Below are positions 36,445 through 44,108 of a stretch of 64,000 nt of DNA, piece by piece (positions within the stretch are counted from its first letter, which is position 1; each line of letters opens with the position of its first letter). The notes under the pieces were generated by a model. The model worked only from the letters and a program-made list of their open reading frames with translations. It made no database searches and was not told where the DNA came from. The stretch is from positions 620,001-684,000 of the forward strand of contig CAWIYK010000005.1 of NCBI GenBank assembly GCA_963840275.1, given 5' to 3'. Made by a program: the position numbers and the translations under genes. The stretch comes from Actinophytocola sp963840275. GTDB taxonomy: Bacteria > Actinomycetota > Actinomycetes > Mycobacteriales > Pseudonocardiaceae.

Positions 36445-37394
36445 CAATGAGCTGTTTCATCCTGGCGTGGATGTGTTGGTGGGCAGGGGGTTGCTGGACA
36501 GACCAGTTGATCGTTGGCGTGTCGCTACCTGGAACGTGATGAAGCCCTTGGTAGGACAGCGATCGCCAAGATCCATGTCCGTACAACACCAAGGGCTTCG
36601 TATGTTGTTCTACCGTGCTGCGCTGCCGTTGTCACGTAAGACCCTGACCTTCGTGTCCGGGCTGGTCCGAACCCACCGCCGGGCGATCGGCACACCGTGG
36701 CGGGCGCTCGATCCCGGCCAGCAGGCGATGTTGGTGCTGGTGCACCTGCGTAAAGGGGAGCCGTTCGCCGAGGTCGGCGCCGGGTTCGGGGTGTCGACCA
36801 CCACGTGCTGGCGGTACGTGAACGAAACCGTGGAGTTGCTCGCGCGGCGGGCGCCCAAGCTCGGTGAGGCGTTGCGGAAGGCCAAACGCGAGAAGATGGC
36901 CTATGTGATCATCGACGGCACGCTGATCCCGATCGACCGGATCGCCGCGGATCGGCCGTTCTACTCCGGTAAACACAAACGCCACGGGGTGAACCTGCAG
37001 GTCATCGCCTCACCGGACGGGATGATCCTGTGGGTCTCCGGCGAGTTGCCGGGCAGCACTCATGACACCGCCGCCGCCCGCATCTGGCAGATTTTGGCCG
37101 CACTCGAAGAAGCCGGGCTGATCGCGTTGGGTGACAAGGGCTACCACGGCTACGACCAGACCCGCCAGCGGGTGATGACCCCCTACAAGGGCAAGAACAA
37201 ACCCGAGTCGCTGAAAGATGCCAACCGGGCCCACGCCCGTCTCCGCGGTCCAGGAGAGCGCGCCAACGCCCAGCTCAAGTACTGGCGCATCCTGCACAAA
37301 GTCCGCGTCAGCCCACGCCGCATCGGCCGACTCGCCAAAGCCATCCACGTACTACAGAACTACGAAGCCACCGCAGGATGAAAAACGCTCAATG
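36445..37394 (+). mobile_element. Intact IS5-like insertion sequence
   Basis: An element of about 950 bp around one complete transposase gene. Imperfect inverted ends are CAATGAGCTGTTTCATCC (36445-36462) and GGATGAAAAACGCTCAATG (37376-37394), differing mainly in the middle. No clear target duplication was seen. It is the only insertion sequence in the region with an unbroken transposase. Confidence 0.65.
36575..37381 (+). CDS. IS5-family (DDE_Tnp_4) transposase
   Basis: A 268-residue protein. The N-terminal part is a helix-turn-helix (GEPFAEVGAGFGVSTTTCWRY). The RNase-H-like catalytic Asp residues are in VIIDGTLIPID and LGDKGYHGYD, and the Glu is in GPGERANAQLKYWRIL. The frame is open from 36467, but the ATG at 36575 (or the one at 36602) is a more natural start, because the first 36 codons cover the IS end. 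It ends within the right inverted repeat, as is usual for compact IS elements. Confidence 0.85.
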   Translation: MSVQHQGLRMLFYRAALPLSRKTLTFVSGLVRTHRRAIGTPWRALDPGQQAMLVLVHLRKGEPFAEVGAGFGVSTTTCWRYVNETVELLARRAPKLGEALRKAKREKMAYVIIDGTLIPIDRIAADRPFYSGKHKRHGVNLQVIASPDGMILWVSGELPGSTHDTAAARIWQILAALEEAGLIALGDKGYHGYDQTRQRVMTPYKGKNKPESLKDANRAHARLRGPGERANAQLKYWRILHKVRVSPRRIGRLAKAIHVLQNYEATAG

Positions 37395-37570
37395 ATCGCT
37401 GACGTTACTGCGATCTGAGTGCTTGTCAGCGGCCGGCAGTTCGCTGCCGTCGCGGGGCTTGCGATAGGGCATGGCCAAAGGCGGGCGCCGGCGTCGATGG
37501 CGACCCCTGCGCGCCGTTCGCGGCACCGCACAGTGAGCCATTCCGAGTAACTGCCGGTTGCCGTGTGTGA

Positions 37571-38150
37571 TCATGTGGTGCGGTCGTGGTCGGTGTGGAG
37601 CAGGACGAGCGCTGCGGCAACGATCTTGCCGATGCGCCAAGGGCAGAGGCTGATGTTGCGCAGCGTCTTGAAGGTCATCTTGAGCAGTGAGTTGCCGCGT
37701 TCGCCGATCGCACGGTTGCCGTTGTGGGCCTTGTTGTGGGTCTTCTGTTCCTCGGTGAGCTGGCCTCCTTGCGGTTTCTTGAATGCCACCCTGATCGTGT
37801 CGGCGTCGCCTTCGTATCCGAGATCGCCGAGCGCGGGCCGGTTCTCTGCGATCCAGGTCACCAGCGCGGGAAGGATCTCCAGGTGTTCGCGCCCTTCGTG
37901 GGGCCTGGGGTGCGACAGCGGTCGGTCTCGATGAGCGTGCCGTCGATGCTGAGGTGGTCGTGTCCGGCCATCTTCGCCGCCAGCAACGCCGATTCCAGAC
38001 GCGGCGCCCGGGACGCCAGCGCGTCGATGCCTTCATGTAGATAGGAGTACGCGGTGGACTCGCTGATCCCGTTGTCAACAGCCAACTGTGCCATCCGTAC
38101 CGGCAGCGTGGCTGTGTATGTCAGACTCGTCACGCGCAGAGCCCCTATAA
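37571..38150 (-). pseudogene. Frameshifted, N-terminally truncated IS5-like transposase
   Basis: Two pieces of one transposase lie in different frames. The upstream piece (to about 37858) has MAQLAVDNGISESTAYSYLHEGID and the first catalytic Asp (LSIDGTLIETDR). The downstream piece (from 37861) has GDLGYEGDADTI (second Asp) and RAIGERGNSLLKMTF (Glu). A frameshift near 37860 splits them, and the usual N-terminal part is absent or unrecognisable. It is inactive and marks the left border of the RiPP locus. Confidence 0.72.
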
Positions 38151-38435
38151 AGTTGATCTTTGGTCGGACCAACTTTCTTACCGGGGTTCTGCTCTTTTTG
38201 CTTGCAACACAACATCTTCGGCGCGCCGCAGCCCGCAACTACACACCGTCACAGACGGTTGCGCGGAAAGGCTCACTGTTGGTCGGGTATTCCACGTCAC
38301 TCGAAGACGGCTCGGAGTGGATCAGAGGATCCCACCGTGTGGACGCGCGTGTCTTGTGACACCGAAAACACGATCGTAACGTGCGATTGGTCCGGCCGGA
38401 TATCAGCGGCCAACCAACGAAAAGGTGGGTACATC
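38151..38435 (+). promoter_or_regulatory. Leader and promoter region of the RiPP operon
   Basis: This stretch has lower GC than its surroundings in its first half (CTTTTTGCTTGCAACACAACAT near 38197) and carries no recognisable gene. It must hold the promoter of the precursor gene. A ribosome site GAAAAGGTGGG lies 7-12 bp before the precursor ATG. No promoter boxes could be assigned with confidence. Confidence 0.4.
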
Positions 38436-38582
38436 ATGCGCGACGAGGAGATTGGCACGGAGGACGTGCAGGTCGAGGCGCTGGACACCCCGACGGAGGT
38501 CGTCGACTACAGCGAGCTGAAGTTCGACGAGAGCGAGGCCGTGGAGCGTCCCGGTTCGGTGTGCAACGTCTCAGCGCTCTGA
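38436..38582 (+). CDS. RiPP precursor peptide (48 residues)
   Basis: A short gene with a good ribosome site (AAGGTGG) directly before a radical SAM/YcaO/TfuA operon. The peptide has a strongly acidic leader (DEE, EDVQVEALD, FDESEAVE) and a short C-terminal segment ending RPGSVCNVSAL. Cys43 is the only cysteine; Ser41 and Ser46 are the only serines in the core, and Asn44 follows the Cys. The acidic-to-neutral change near Arg38-Pro39-Gly40 is a natural leader/core border. Possible modifications from neighbours are a thioether or other C-centred crosslink (radical SAM), a thioamide (YcaO/TfuA) and a beta-hydroxylation (JmjC). I do not recognise the peptide family. Confidence 0.8.
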   Translation: MRDEEIGTEDVQVEALDTPTEVVDYSELKFDESEAVERPGSVCNVSAL

Positions 38583-38587
38583 CCCCC

Positions 38588-38626
38588 GCCGGAGCCCGGC
38601 TCCGTGCCCACGGGTCGGGCTCCGGC
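38588..38626 (+). terminator. Hairpin between precursor and maturase genes (likely partial terminator/attenuator)
   Basis: GCCGGAGCCCG (38588-38598) pairs perfectly with CGGGCTCCGGC (38616-38626). Inside the loop CCGTG and CACGG (38602-38606, 38609-38613) form a second small stem. There is no U-tract. Such a hairpin just after a precursor gene commonly stops part of the transcription or protects the short upstream mRNA, giving more precursor than enzyme. Confidence 0.65.
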
Positions 38627-38657
38627 TCCCCCATCCGCCCGGCCGAGAGGACTTCCG

Positions 38658-40088
38658 ATGACACAGGCACAGCACCGGCGAATCGTGTTCCCCGGAGTAC
38701 GGAGCTCGGCCACGATCTACGACACGGAGACGCTCGGCGTCGCGACCGGGTCGGCCGCGCTGCTGGACAAGGCGGCCCGCTACGCCGACGCCGGACACCT
38801 CGACGAGCCGCTCACCGACTCCGAGCTGGCCGCGATGCACCGGGTGCACGACGCGCTCGACCGGCTCGACGCGCCGCAGCCCCTGACGAACGACCCGACC
38901 GCGGTGACCCGGCTGAACATCGGCAACACCTACCACTGCAACATGGGCTGCACCTACTGCTACAACGAGCTGGACATCAAGGACCGCAAGGGGAGCGAGG
39001 TGCCGGCGGGCATGTCGCGGGAGACCGCGCGTGCCACGGTCGACGCGCTGATCGCGCAGAGCGGCGAGGAGCGCACCCTCTCCATGATCTTCATCGGCGG
39101 CGAGCCGCTGCTGGAGCGCCCGGTGCTCGTCGAGACCATCGACTACGCGCGCGAGCAGGCCGCCGCGCACGGCAAGAAGATGAACGTCTCCGTGTACACC
39201 AACGGCACCATGATGAACCCCGCGATCCTCCAGTGGGCCGACGACAACCAGGTGTCGCTGGTCGTCAGCCTCGACGGGCCGCCGGTGCTCAACAACCGCC
39301 GGATCTACCTCAACTCCAAGGCGCCGACCTCGGCCGCGGTGCTGCGCAACATGAAGCGGCTCGTGCGCGACTCCGGGCAGGAACTGCTGCGGGTGCGCGC
39401 GGTCGCCACCGAGGGCGCGAACCTGGTGGCGCTGCACAAGTACTTCCTCGACCTCGGGTTCAACGAGATCCACGTGCAGCCGATGTACGACGAGAGCGGC
39501 ATCGACTCGGTGACGGAGTCCGACGCGCTCGGCCTGCTCGAGTGGTACCGCGAGAACCTGTTGGCGGGCAACGTGATCTCGGTGCTGCCGTTCGAGGGCT
39601 TCCTGGAGCGCCTGATGTGGCGCGGCAAGGCGGTCGCGTCCTGGTACCCGTGCTCCGCGGGCCGCTCGGCTCTCGGCGTCGGGCCGGACGGCAAGGTCTA
39701 CCCCTGCCACCACTTCCTCGAGGAGCAGGACTTCGAGCTCGGCAACGTCCGAAAAGGACTTCCGATCGTCGAGATCCGCAAGCCGTTCTTCCAGCGGGTC
39801 GACGAGCGGGAGCCGTGCAACTCGTGTTGGGCGAAGCACGCGTGCGGCGGCGAGTGCTACCACCGCGCGCACGCCGCGGGCGCCGGCTACACCGGCGTGC
39901 TGCCCGAGACCTGCCGGTCCCGCAAGTCGATGATCGGCCTGACGATCGAGCTGTTCGCCGAGCTGGCGCAGCGCCGGCCCGACGTGCTGCGCCGGGTGGT
40001 GATGAAGGACTACAGCAGGCCGACGCCGAAGTGGGAGGCCTACGACTACCAGGACCTGTCGCCGTACCTGACCGGCGCGCCGGCATGA
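38658..40088 (+). CDS. Radical SAM/SPASM peptide maturase
   Basis: A 476-residue protein. The radical SAM cluster is Cys94-x3-Cys98-x2-Cys101 (CNMGCTYC). The SAM-binding FIGGEPLL follows. The C-terminal SPASM region has Cys332, Cys350 (VYPCHHF), Cys387-x2-Cys390-x5-Cys396-x3-Cys400 and Cys419, enough for two auxiliary 4Fe-4S clusters. This layout is that of RiPP maturases forming thioether (sacti- or ranthipeptide), C-C or ether links. The N-terminal 80 residues have no match I recognise; they could bind the leader, but I cannot call an RRE. The ATG at 38658 follows GAGAGGA; an ATG 54 bp upstream lies in the hairpin-rich gap and is less likely. Confidence 0.92.
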   Translation: MTQAQHRRIVFPGVRSSATIYDTETLGVATGSAALLDKAARYADAGHLDEPLTDSELAAMHRVHDALDRLDAPQPLTNDPTAVTRLNIGNTYHCNMGCTYCYNELDIKDRKGSEVPAGMSRETARATVDALIAQSGEERTLSMIFIGGEPLLERPVLVETIDYAREQAAAHGKKMNVSVYTNGTMMNPAILQWADDNQVSLVVSLDGPPVLNNRRIYLNSKAPTSAAVLRNMKRLVRDSGQELLRVRAVATEGANLVALHKYFLDLGFNEIHVQPMYDESGIDSVTESDALGLLEWYRENLLAGNVISVLPFEGFLERLMWRGKAVASWYPCSAGRSALGVGPDGKVYPCHHFLEEQDFELGNVRKGLPIVEIRKPFFQRVDEREPCNSCWAKHACGGECYHRAHAAGAGYTGVLPETCRSRKSMIGLTIELFAELAQRRPDVLRRVVMKDYSRPTPKWEAYDYQDLSPYLTGAPA

Positions 40089-41365
40089 CCAGCACCCTGT
40101 CGGCCGTCGACGCGCTCGCCGAGCGGCACACCGCCTCGCTGCGGTCGCTGCGCGCCGGCCGGCGGGACAAGGCGCTCACCGCCGGCACGCACCGGATCCG
40201 GCCGCTGGCCGAGACGATCGAGCTGGCGCGGGCCTGCCTGCCGGCCGCCGGGGTGAGCCGGGTCGCGGACATCACCGGGCTCGACTGCCTCGGCATCCCG
40301 GTGGTCAACACGATCCGGCCGGACGCCGAGCCGCACAACCTCACGGTCACGTGCGGCAAGGGCGTGAGCCGGGACGCGGCGACCGCGTCCGCGATGATGG
40401 AGGCGATCGAGCGGCACTGCGGCGAGCAGGGCGACCGCGCCGGGATCACCGGCACGATGGCCGAGGTCGCCGCCCTGTCCGACCACGCGACCGCGCTGCA
40501 CCCGAGCCGCCTCGTGCCGGCCCGCGACCACGGGTGGACGCCGGACACGCCGCTCGAGTGGTGGCCGACCCGCAACCTCGCCGACGACCGGCTGGTGCTC
40601 GTGCCGGCCGCGGCCGTGTTCACCCCGTACAAGAAGCCGCCCCGGCTGATCGGCGGCCACTCCGACGGGCTCGCGGCGGGCAACTCGCCGACCGAGGCCG
40701 TCGTGCACGCGCTGTACGAGCTGGTCGAGCGGGACTGCACGGCGTTCGGGGAGACACTGCTCGACGGGGTCCGGCTCGACCTCGACTCGCTCGACGGGCC
40801 GACGGCGGACCTGCGGGACCGGCTCGCCCGGTTCGGTGTCGAGCTGCATCTGTTCATGTTCACCAACGACATCGGCGTGCCGACCGCGTACGCGGTGATC
40901 GACGACACCGCGCGGCGACTGCCGTGGCTGATCTGCGCGGGTGCGGGCTGCCACCTCGACCCGGCGGTCGCGGTGTCGCGGGCGGTCACCGAGGCGGCGC
41001 AGTCGCGGCTGTCGATCATCTCGGGTGGCCGCGAGGACCTCGCCGCGATGACCGCCAACCGGCGCGGCTCCTACACCGAGGTCCGAAAGCTGCTGACGCC
41101 GTGGCTCGCGATGCCCGGCGGCGCGCGGCTCGCCGACTTCCCCAACCAGGCCACGGGTTCCCTCGAGGGCGACCTGACCGTCCTCATGGGACACCTGCGG
41201 CGCGTCAACCAGGGCGTGGTGCTGGCCACCGAGCTCAACCGGTTCCCCATGCCGTTCTCCGTGGTCCGGGTGATCGTGCCGGGGCTCGAGTTCTTCCACG
41301 AGGAGCGCGACCGGATGGGCACGCGGCTGTTCGCCAGGCTCATGAGCAAGCGGAGCACGGTATGA
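40085..41365 (+). CDS. YcaO-domain protein, TfuA-associated
   Basis: A 426-residue YcaO. The ATP/Mg-binding motifs are SAMMEAIERHCGEQ, AVVHALYELVERDC and VTEAAQSRLSIISGG. The C-terminus lacks the PxPxP end of azoline-forming YcaO cyclodehydratases, and no E1-like/ocin-ThiF partner is present. A TfuA gene overlaps it instead. YcaO plus TfuA pairs activate a backbone amide with ATP and install sulfur, giving thioamides (McrA in methanogens, thioviridamide-type and thiopeptide pathways). The start overlaps the radical SAM stop as ATGA. Confidence 0.93.
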   Translation: MTSTLSAVDALAERHTASLRSLRAGRRDKALTAGTHRIRPLAETIELARACLPAAGVSRVADITGLDCLGIPVVNTIRPDAEPHNLTVTCGKGVSRDAATASAMMEAIERHCGEQGDRAGITGTMAEVAALSDHATALHPSRLVPARDHGWTPDTPLEWWPTRNLADDRLVLVPAAAVFTPYKKPPRLIGGHSDGLAAGNSPTEAVVHALYELVERDCTAFGETLLDGVRLDLDSLDGPTADLRDRLARFGVELHLFMFTNDIGVPTAYAVIDDTARRLPWLICAGAGCHLDPAVAVSRAVTEAAQSRLSIISGGREDLAAMTANRRGSYTEVRKLLTPWLAMPGGARLADFPNQATGSLEGDLTVLMGHLRRVNQGVVLATELNRFPMPFSVVRVIVPGLEFFHEERDRMGTRLFARLMSKRSTV

Positions 41366-42006
41366 CCAGGCGCACCGCGGTCTTCCTCGGCCCGTCGCTC
41401 GCCGGATGTGAGCCGGCCTCCGATGTCGTACGGCCACCCGTGCGGCACGGCGACCTGCTCGCTCTGCCGGACATCGGCCGCGGCGACTGGGACGTGTACA
41501 TAGTGGACGGTGAGTTCGGGCAGAGCCTCGCGGTCACGGTCACCGAGATCCGCACGGTACTGCGGGCCGGCAACCGCGTGTTCGGCTGCTCCAGCATGGG
41601 CGCGCTGCGGGCCGCGGAGTGCGGGCCGATCGGCATGACCGGCCACGGCTGGGTGTTCGGCGCGTACGAGTCCGGGCTCGTCGACGGCGACGACGAGGTC
41701 GCGCTGCTGTACGACCCGGACACCTACGAGCCGCTGACCGTGCCGAGCGTGAACGTGCGCTGGCTGGTGTCCGAGCTGGTGGCGCACGGGGAGCTGACCG
41801 AGGCGGAGGCGGACCACGCCGTCGAGGTCACGCGCGGGGTGTTCTTCGGTCGCCGCACGCCGGACGCGTTGCGGCGCGCGCTGCTCGCCACCGAACGTCC
41901 CGGCCTGGCACGGGTCGCGGAGCACGTCGTCGAGGACCGACTGTCCACCTGGGACCGCAAACGGCTCGACGCGACGGAGCTCGTCGGCGCCGCACTCGCC
42001 GGATAA
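41362..42006 (+). CDS. TfuA-like protein, YcaO partner
   Basis: A 214-residue protein with the TfuA core: FLGPSL at the N-terminus, DVYIVDGEF, and the diagnostic GCSSMGALRAAE followed by GHGWVFGAY and NVRWLVSEL. TfuA is thought to deliver or release sulfide to the YcaO for thioamide formation. It overlaps the YcaO stop by 4 bp, as is usual for the pair. Its presence is the main reason to predict thioamidation instead of heterocyclisation. Confidence 0.93.
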   Translation: MTRRTAVFLGPSLAGCEPASDVVRPPVRHGDLLALPDIGRGDWDVYIVDGEFGQSLAVTVTEIRTVLRAGNRVFGCSSMGALRAAECGPIGMTGHGWVFGAYESGLVDGDDEVALLYDPDTYEPLTVPSVNVRWLVSELVAHGELTEAEADHAVEVTRGVFFGRRTPDALRRALLATERPGLARVAEHVVEDRLSTWDRKRLDATELVGAALAG

Positions 42007-42009
42007 GCC

Positions 42010-43233
42010 ATGCTGGGACGCGACTTCTGGCGGATCTGGGCAGCCGCCGTCGGCAACCGGTTCGGCGACCAGGTGCGGGTCGCCGGCTTGGCGCTGCTCG
42101 CCGCGCAGTCCACCGACAGCGCGGTCTGGCTCGGTGTGGTGATCGCGTGCAACTACCTGCCGTGGCTGCTGTTCGGGCTCGTCAGCGGCGCGGCCGTGGA
42201 CCGGCTCGACAAGCGGCGCGCGTTCGTCGTCGCCGACCTCTGTCGGGCCGCGTTGTGCGGGCTGCTGGTGGTCTCCGTGTTCGCCGGCACCGTGCACGTG
42301 TTGGTGCTGGCCGCTTTCGCGTTCGTGCTGACCAGCCTGCAGACGGTCAGCGACAGCAGCTTCACGGCGATGCTGCCCCGGATCGTCGACCGCGAGCTGT
42401 TGGCGGAGGCCAACTCCCGGCTCTCTGCCGCGCAGGGCGTCGCGGGCCACTTCCTCGGCGCGCCGGTCGGCGGCGCGTTGTTCGTCGTCGCGCACGCCTT
42501 CCCGTTCCTGGTCAACGGGTTGACGCTCGTGCTGGCCGCCGTGCTGGTGCTGCGGGTGCGGGTGCCCGACGACACCGGCGGCGCGCTGCGGGACCTGCGG
42601 GTCGGCGCGCTGGCGCGGGACGTGGCCGACGGGCTGCGCTGGTTCCGGGACAACCGGGCGGTCGCCGCCTACGGGTACGCGGTGGGGGTCATGAACTTCG
42701 CGTCCGCCGGGGTGCAGGCGACGCTGGTGCTGTATTGCGTGCACGAGCTGGGGCTGCCGCAGGGTGTCTACGGGCTCGCGCTCGCCGCGTGGGGCGGTGG
42801 CGCGATCGTCGGGAACCTGCTGGCTCCCGTCGCGTTGCGGCGGGTCGACCAGGTCAGCCTCGCCATGGCCGCGCAAAGCTGTCAGATCGTCGGTTACGGA
42901 CTGCTCGCGTTCGGCGGCGGCGCGCCCGCCATGTTCGTCGGGCTCGCGCTCAACGGGTTCGGTGCCGGCAACTGGAACGTGACGGCGACGGCCGCGATCC
43001 AGGCGGCGTCGCCGGTCGACATGCTGGGCCGGGTCGGCAGCGTGCTGCGGATGGTGTCGTTCGGCACCGCGCCGCTCGGCGCGGTGGCCGGCGGGGTGCT
43101 CGCGGAGGTCGTCGGCCTGCGTGCGCCCGCCGCGGTCGGGGTCGTGGCCAGCGTGGCCGCGATCGGTGTGCTGGTGGCGCTCGTCGTGCTGCCTCGGAGG
43201 TCCACTGTGGAGCGGGAAGAGGTGCGATCATGA
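42010..43233 (+). CDS. MFS transporter of the RiPP operon
   Basis: A 407-residue MFS protein of the enterobactin-exporter/DHA3 type, with about 12 helices. It begins FWRIWAAAVGNRFGDQVRVAGLALLAA and has the loop AAVDRLDKRRAFVVADLCRAALCG, a typical motif A of this subgroup. It starts 3 bp after tfuA and its stop overlaps the JmjC gene as ATGA. It probably exports the mature peptide or confers self-protection. There is no ABC or peptidase-containing transporter here, so leader removal must be done by another protein. Confidence 0.87.
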   Translation: MLGRDFWRIWAAAVGNRFGDQVRVAGLALLAAQSTDSAVWLGVVIACNYLPWLLFGLVSGAAVDRLDKRRAFVVADLCRAALCGLLVVSVFAGTVHVLVLAAFAFVLTSLQTVSDSSFTAMLPRIVDRELLAEANSRLSAAQGVAGHFLGAPVGGALFVVAHAFPFLVNGLTLVLAAVLVLRVRVPDDTGGALRDLRVGALARDVADGLRWFRDNRAVAAYGYAVGVMNFASAGVQATLVLYCVHELGLPQGVYGLALAAWGGGAIVGNLLAPVALRRVDQVSLAMAAQSCQIVGYGLLAFGGGAPAMFVGLALNGFGAGNWNVTATAAIQAASPVDMLGRVGSVLRMVSFGTAPLGAVAGGVLAEVVGLRAPAAVGVVASVAAIGVLVALVVLPRRSTVEREEVRS

Positions 43234-44108
43234 CGATGATGACGCGGGCGGCCACGGACACCGACCGGGCGGCGCTGCTCGCCGCACACGGTCTGATCGC
43301 CACGACCGAGGCGGTCGAGGTGCCGCAGCGGTTCGCCGCGCGCACCAGGGACCTGCTGAGCGTCGCCGAGGTCGAGCGGCAGCTCGCGGTCGGCCTGCTG
43401 CGCTACCCGTACGTCGCGCTCATCAAGGATGGCACCCCGCTGCCCATCAAGGACTTCACGGCCAGCAGGCGGGTCGCGGCCACCGACCTCGGGTTCTATG
43501 TGGACGGTCCACGCGCGGCGGCCGCGTTCGCCGGTGGCGCGACGATCGTGCTCAACGCCATGGAGGACTGGCACGCGCCCGCAGCCGACCTCGCCCGCGA
43601 GCTGAGCGAGGCGACCGGTGGCCGCGTCCAGGTCACCGCCTTCCTCACCCCGCCCGGCGCCCGCGGCCTGGCCGTACATCGCGACGACGTGCACGTGTTC
43701 GCCATCCAGCTCGCCGGCGACAAGGCGTGGACACTGCACGCGCCACCCGCCGACGACGACTGGGCGCCGGGCCCGCTGCCCGCACCGCCCGCCGACCCGC
43801 CGGAGCAGGTCACGGTCCGCGCGGGGGACTGCCTGTTCCTGCGTCGCGGGCAACCGCACGCGGCCACCGCGCAGGAGGGCGTCTCCCTGCACATCAGCTT
43901 CACCGTCCGGTACCCGAAGCTCGGTGACGTGGTGCGGGAGGTGCTGGCACGCCGGGTGTCGGCGAGCGGCTACCTCGCGGCGGACCCGGCAGTGGCGGCC
44001 GAGCAGGTGCGTGCCGCACTCGCGGCCGTGGACCTGGCGGGAGTGGACGCGGCCGCGGTCGTCGCCGGCACTCGCCCGACCGCGCCGAGAGCGGTCCGGC
44101 TGACATGA
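43230..44108 (+). CDS. JmjC/cupin-fold 2-oxoglutarate-Fe(II) oxygenase (ROXA/MINA53-like)
   Basis: A 292-residue protein. The facial triad is visible as His150-x-Asp152 (AVHRDDVHVFAIQLAGDK) and His210 (GQPHAAT). KAWTLH follows the first part as in ribosomal-oxygenase-type JmjC proteins. These enzymes hydroxylate beta-carbons of residues such as His, Arg, Asn or Asp in proteins. Encoded inside the RiPP operon with 4-bp overlaps on both sides, it most simply hydroxylates the precursor peptide, where Asn44 or Val45 are candidates by position. JmjC enzymes are uncommon in RiPP clusters. Confidence 0.87.
   Translation: MTMMTRAATDTDRAALLAAHGLIATTEAVEVPQRFAARTRDLLSVAEVERQLAVGLLRYPYVALIKDGTPLPIKDFTASRRVAATDLGFYVDGPRAAAAFAGGATIVLNAMEDWHAPAADLARELSEATGGRVQVTAFLTPPGARGLAVHRDDVHVFAIQLAGDKAWTLHAPPADDDWAPGPLPAPPADPPEQVTVRAGDCLFLRRGQPHAATAQEGVSLHISFTVRYPKLGDVVREVLARRVSASGYLAADPAVAAEQVRAALAAVDLAGVDAAAVVAGTRPTAPRAVRLT

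Noticed and set aside
38436..42006. Thiopeptide, lanthipeptide or linear azole-containing peptide cluster
   Set aside because: There is no LanB/LanC-type dehydratase or cyclase, no dehydrogenase, and no E1-like or ocin-ThiF partner for the YcaO. The core is also poor in Ser, Thr and Cys. TfuA points to thioamidation.
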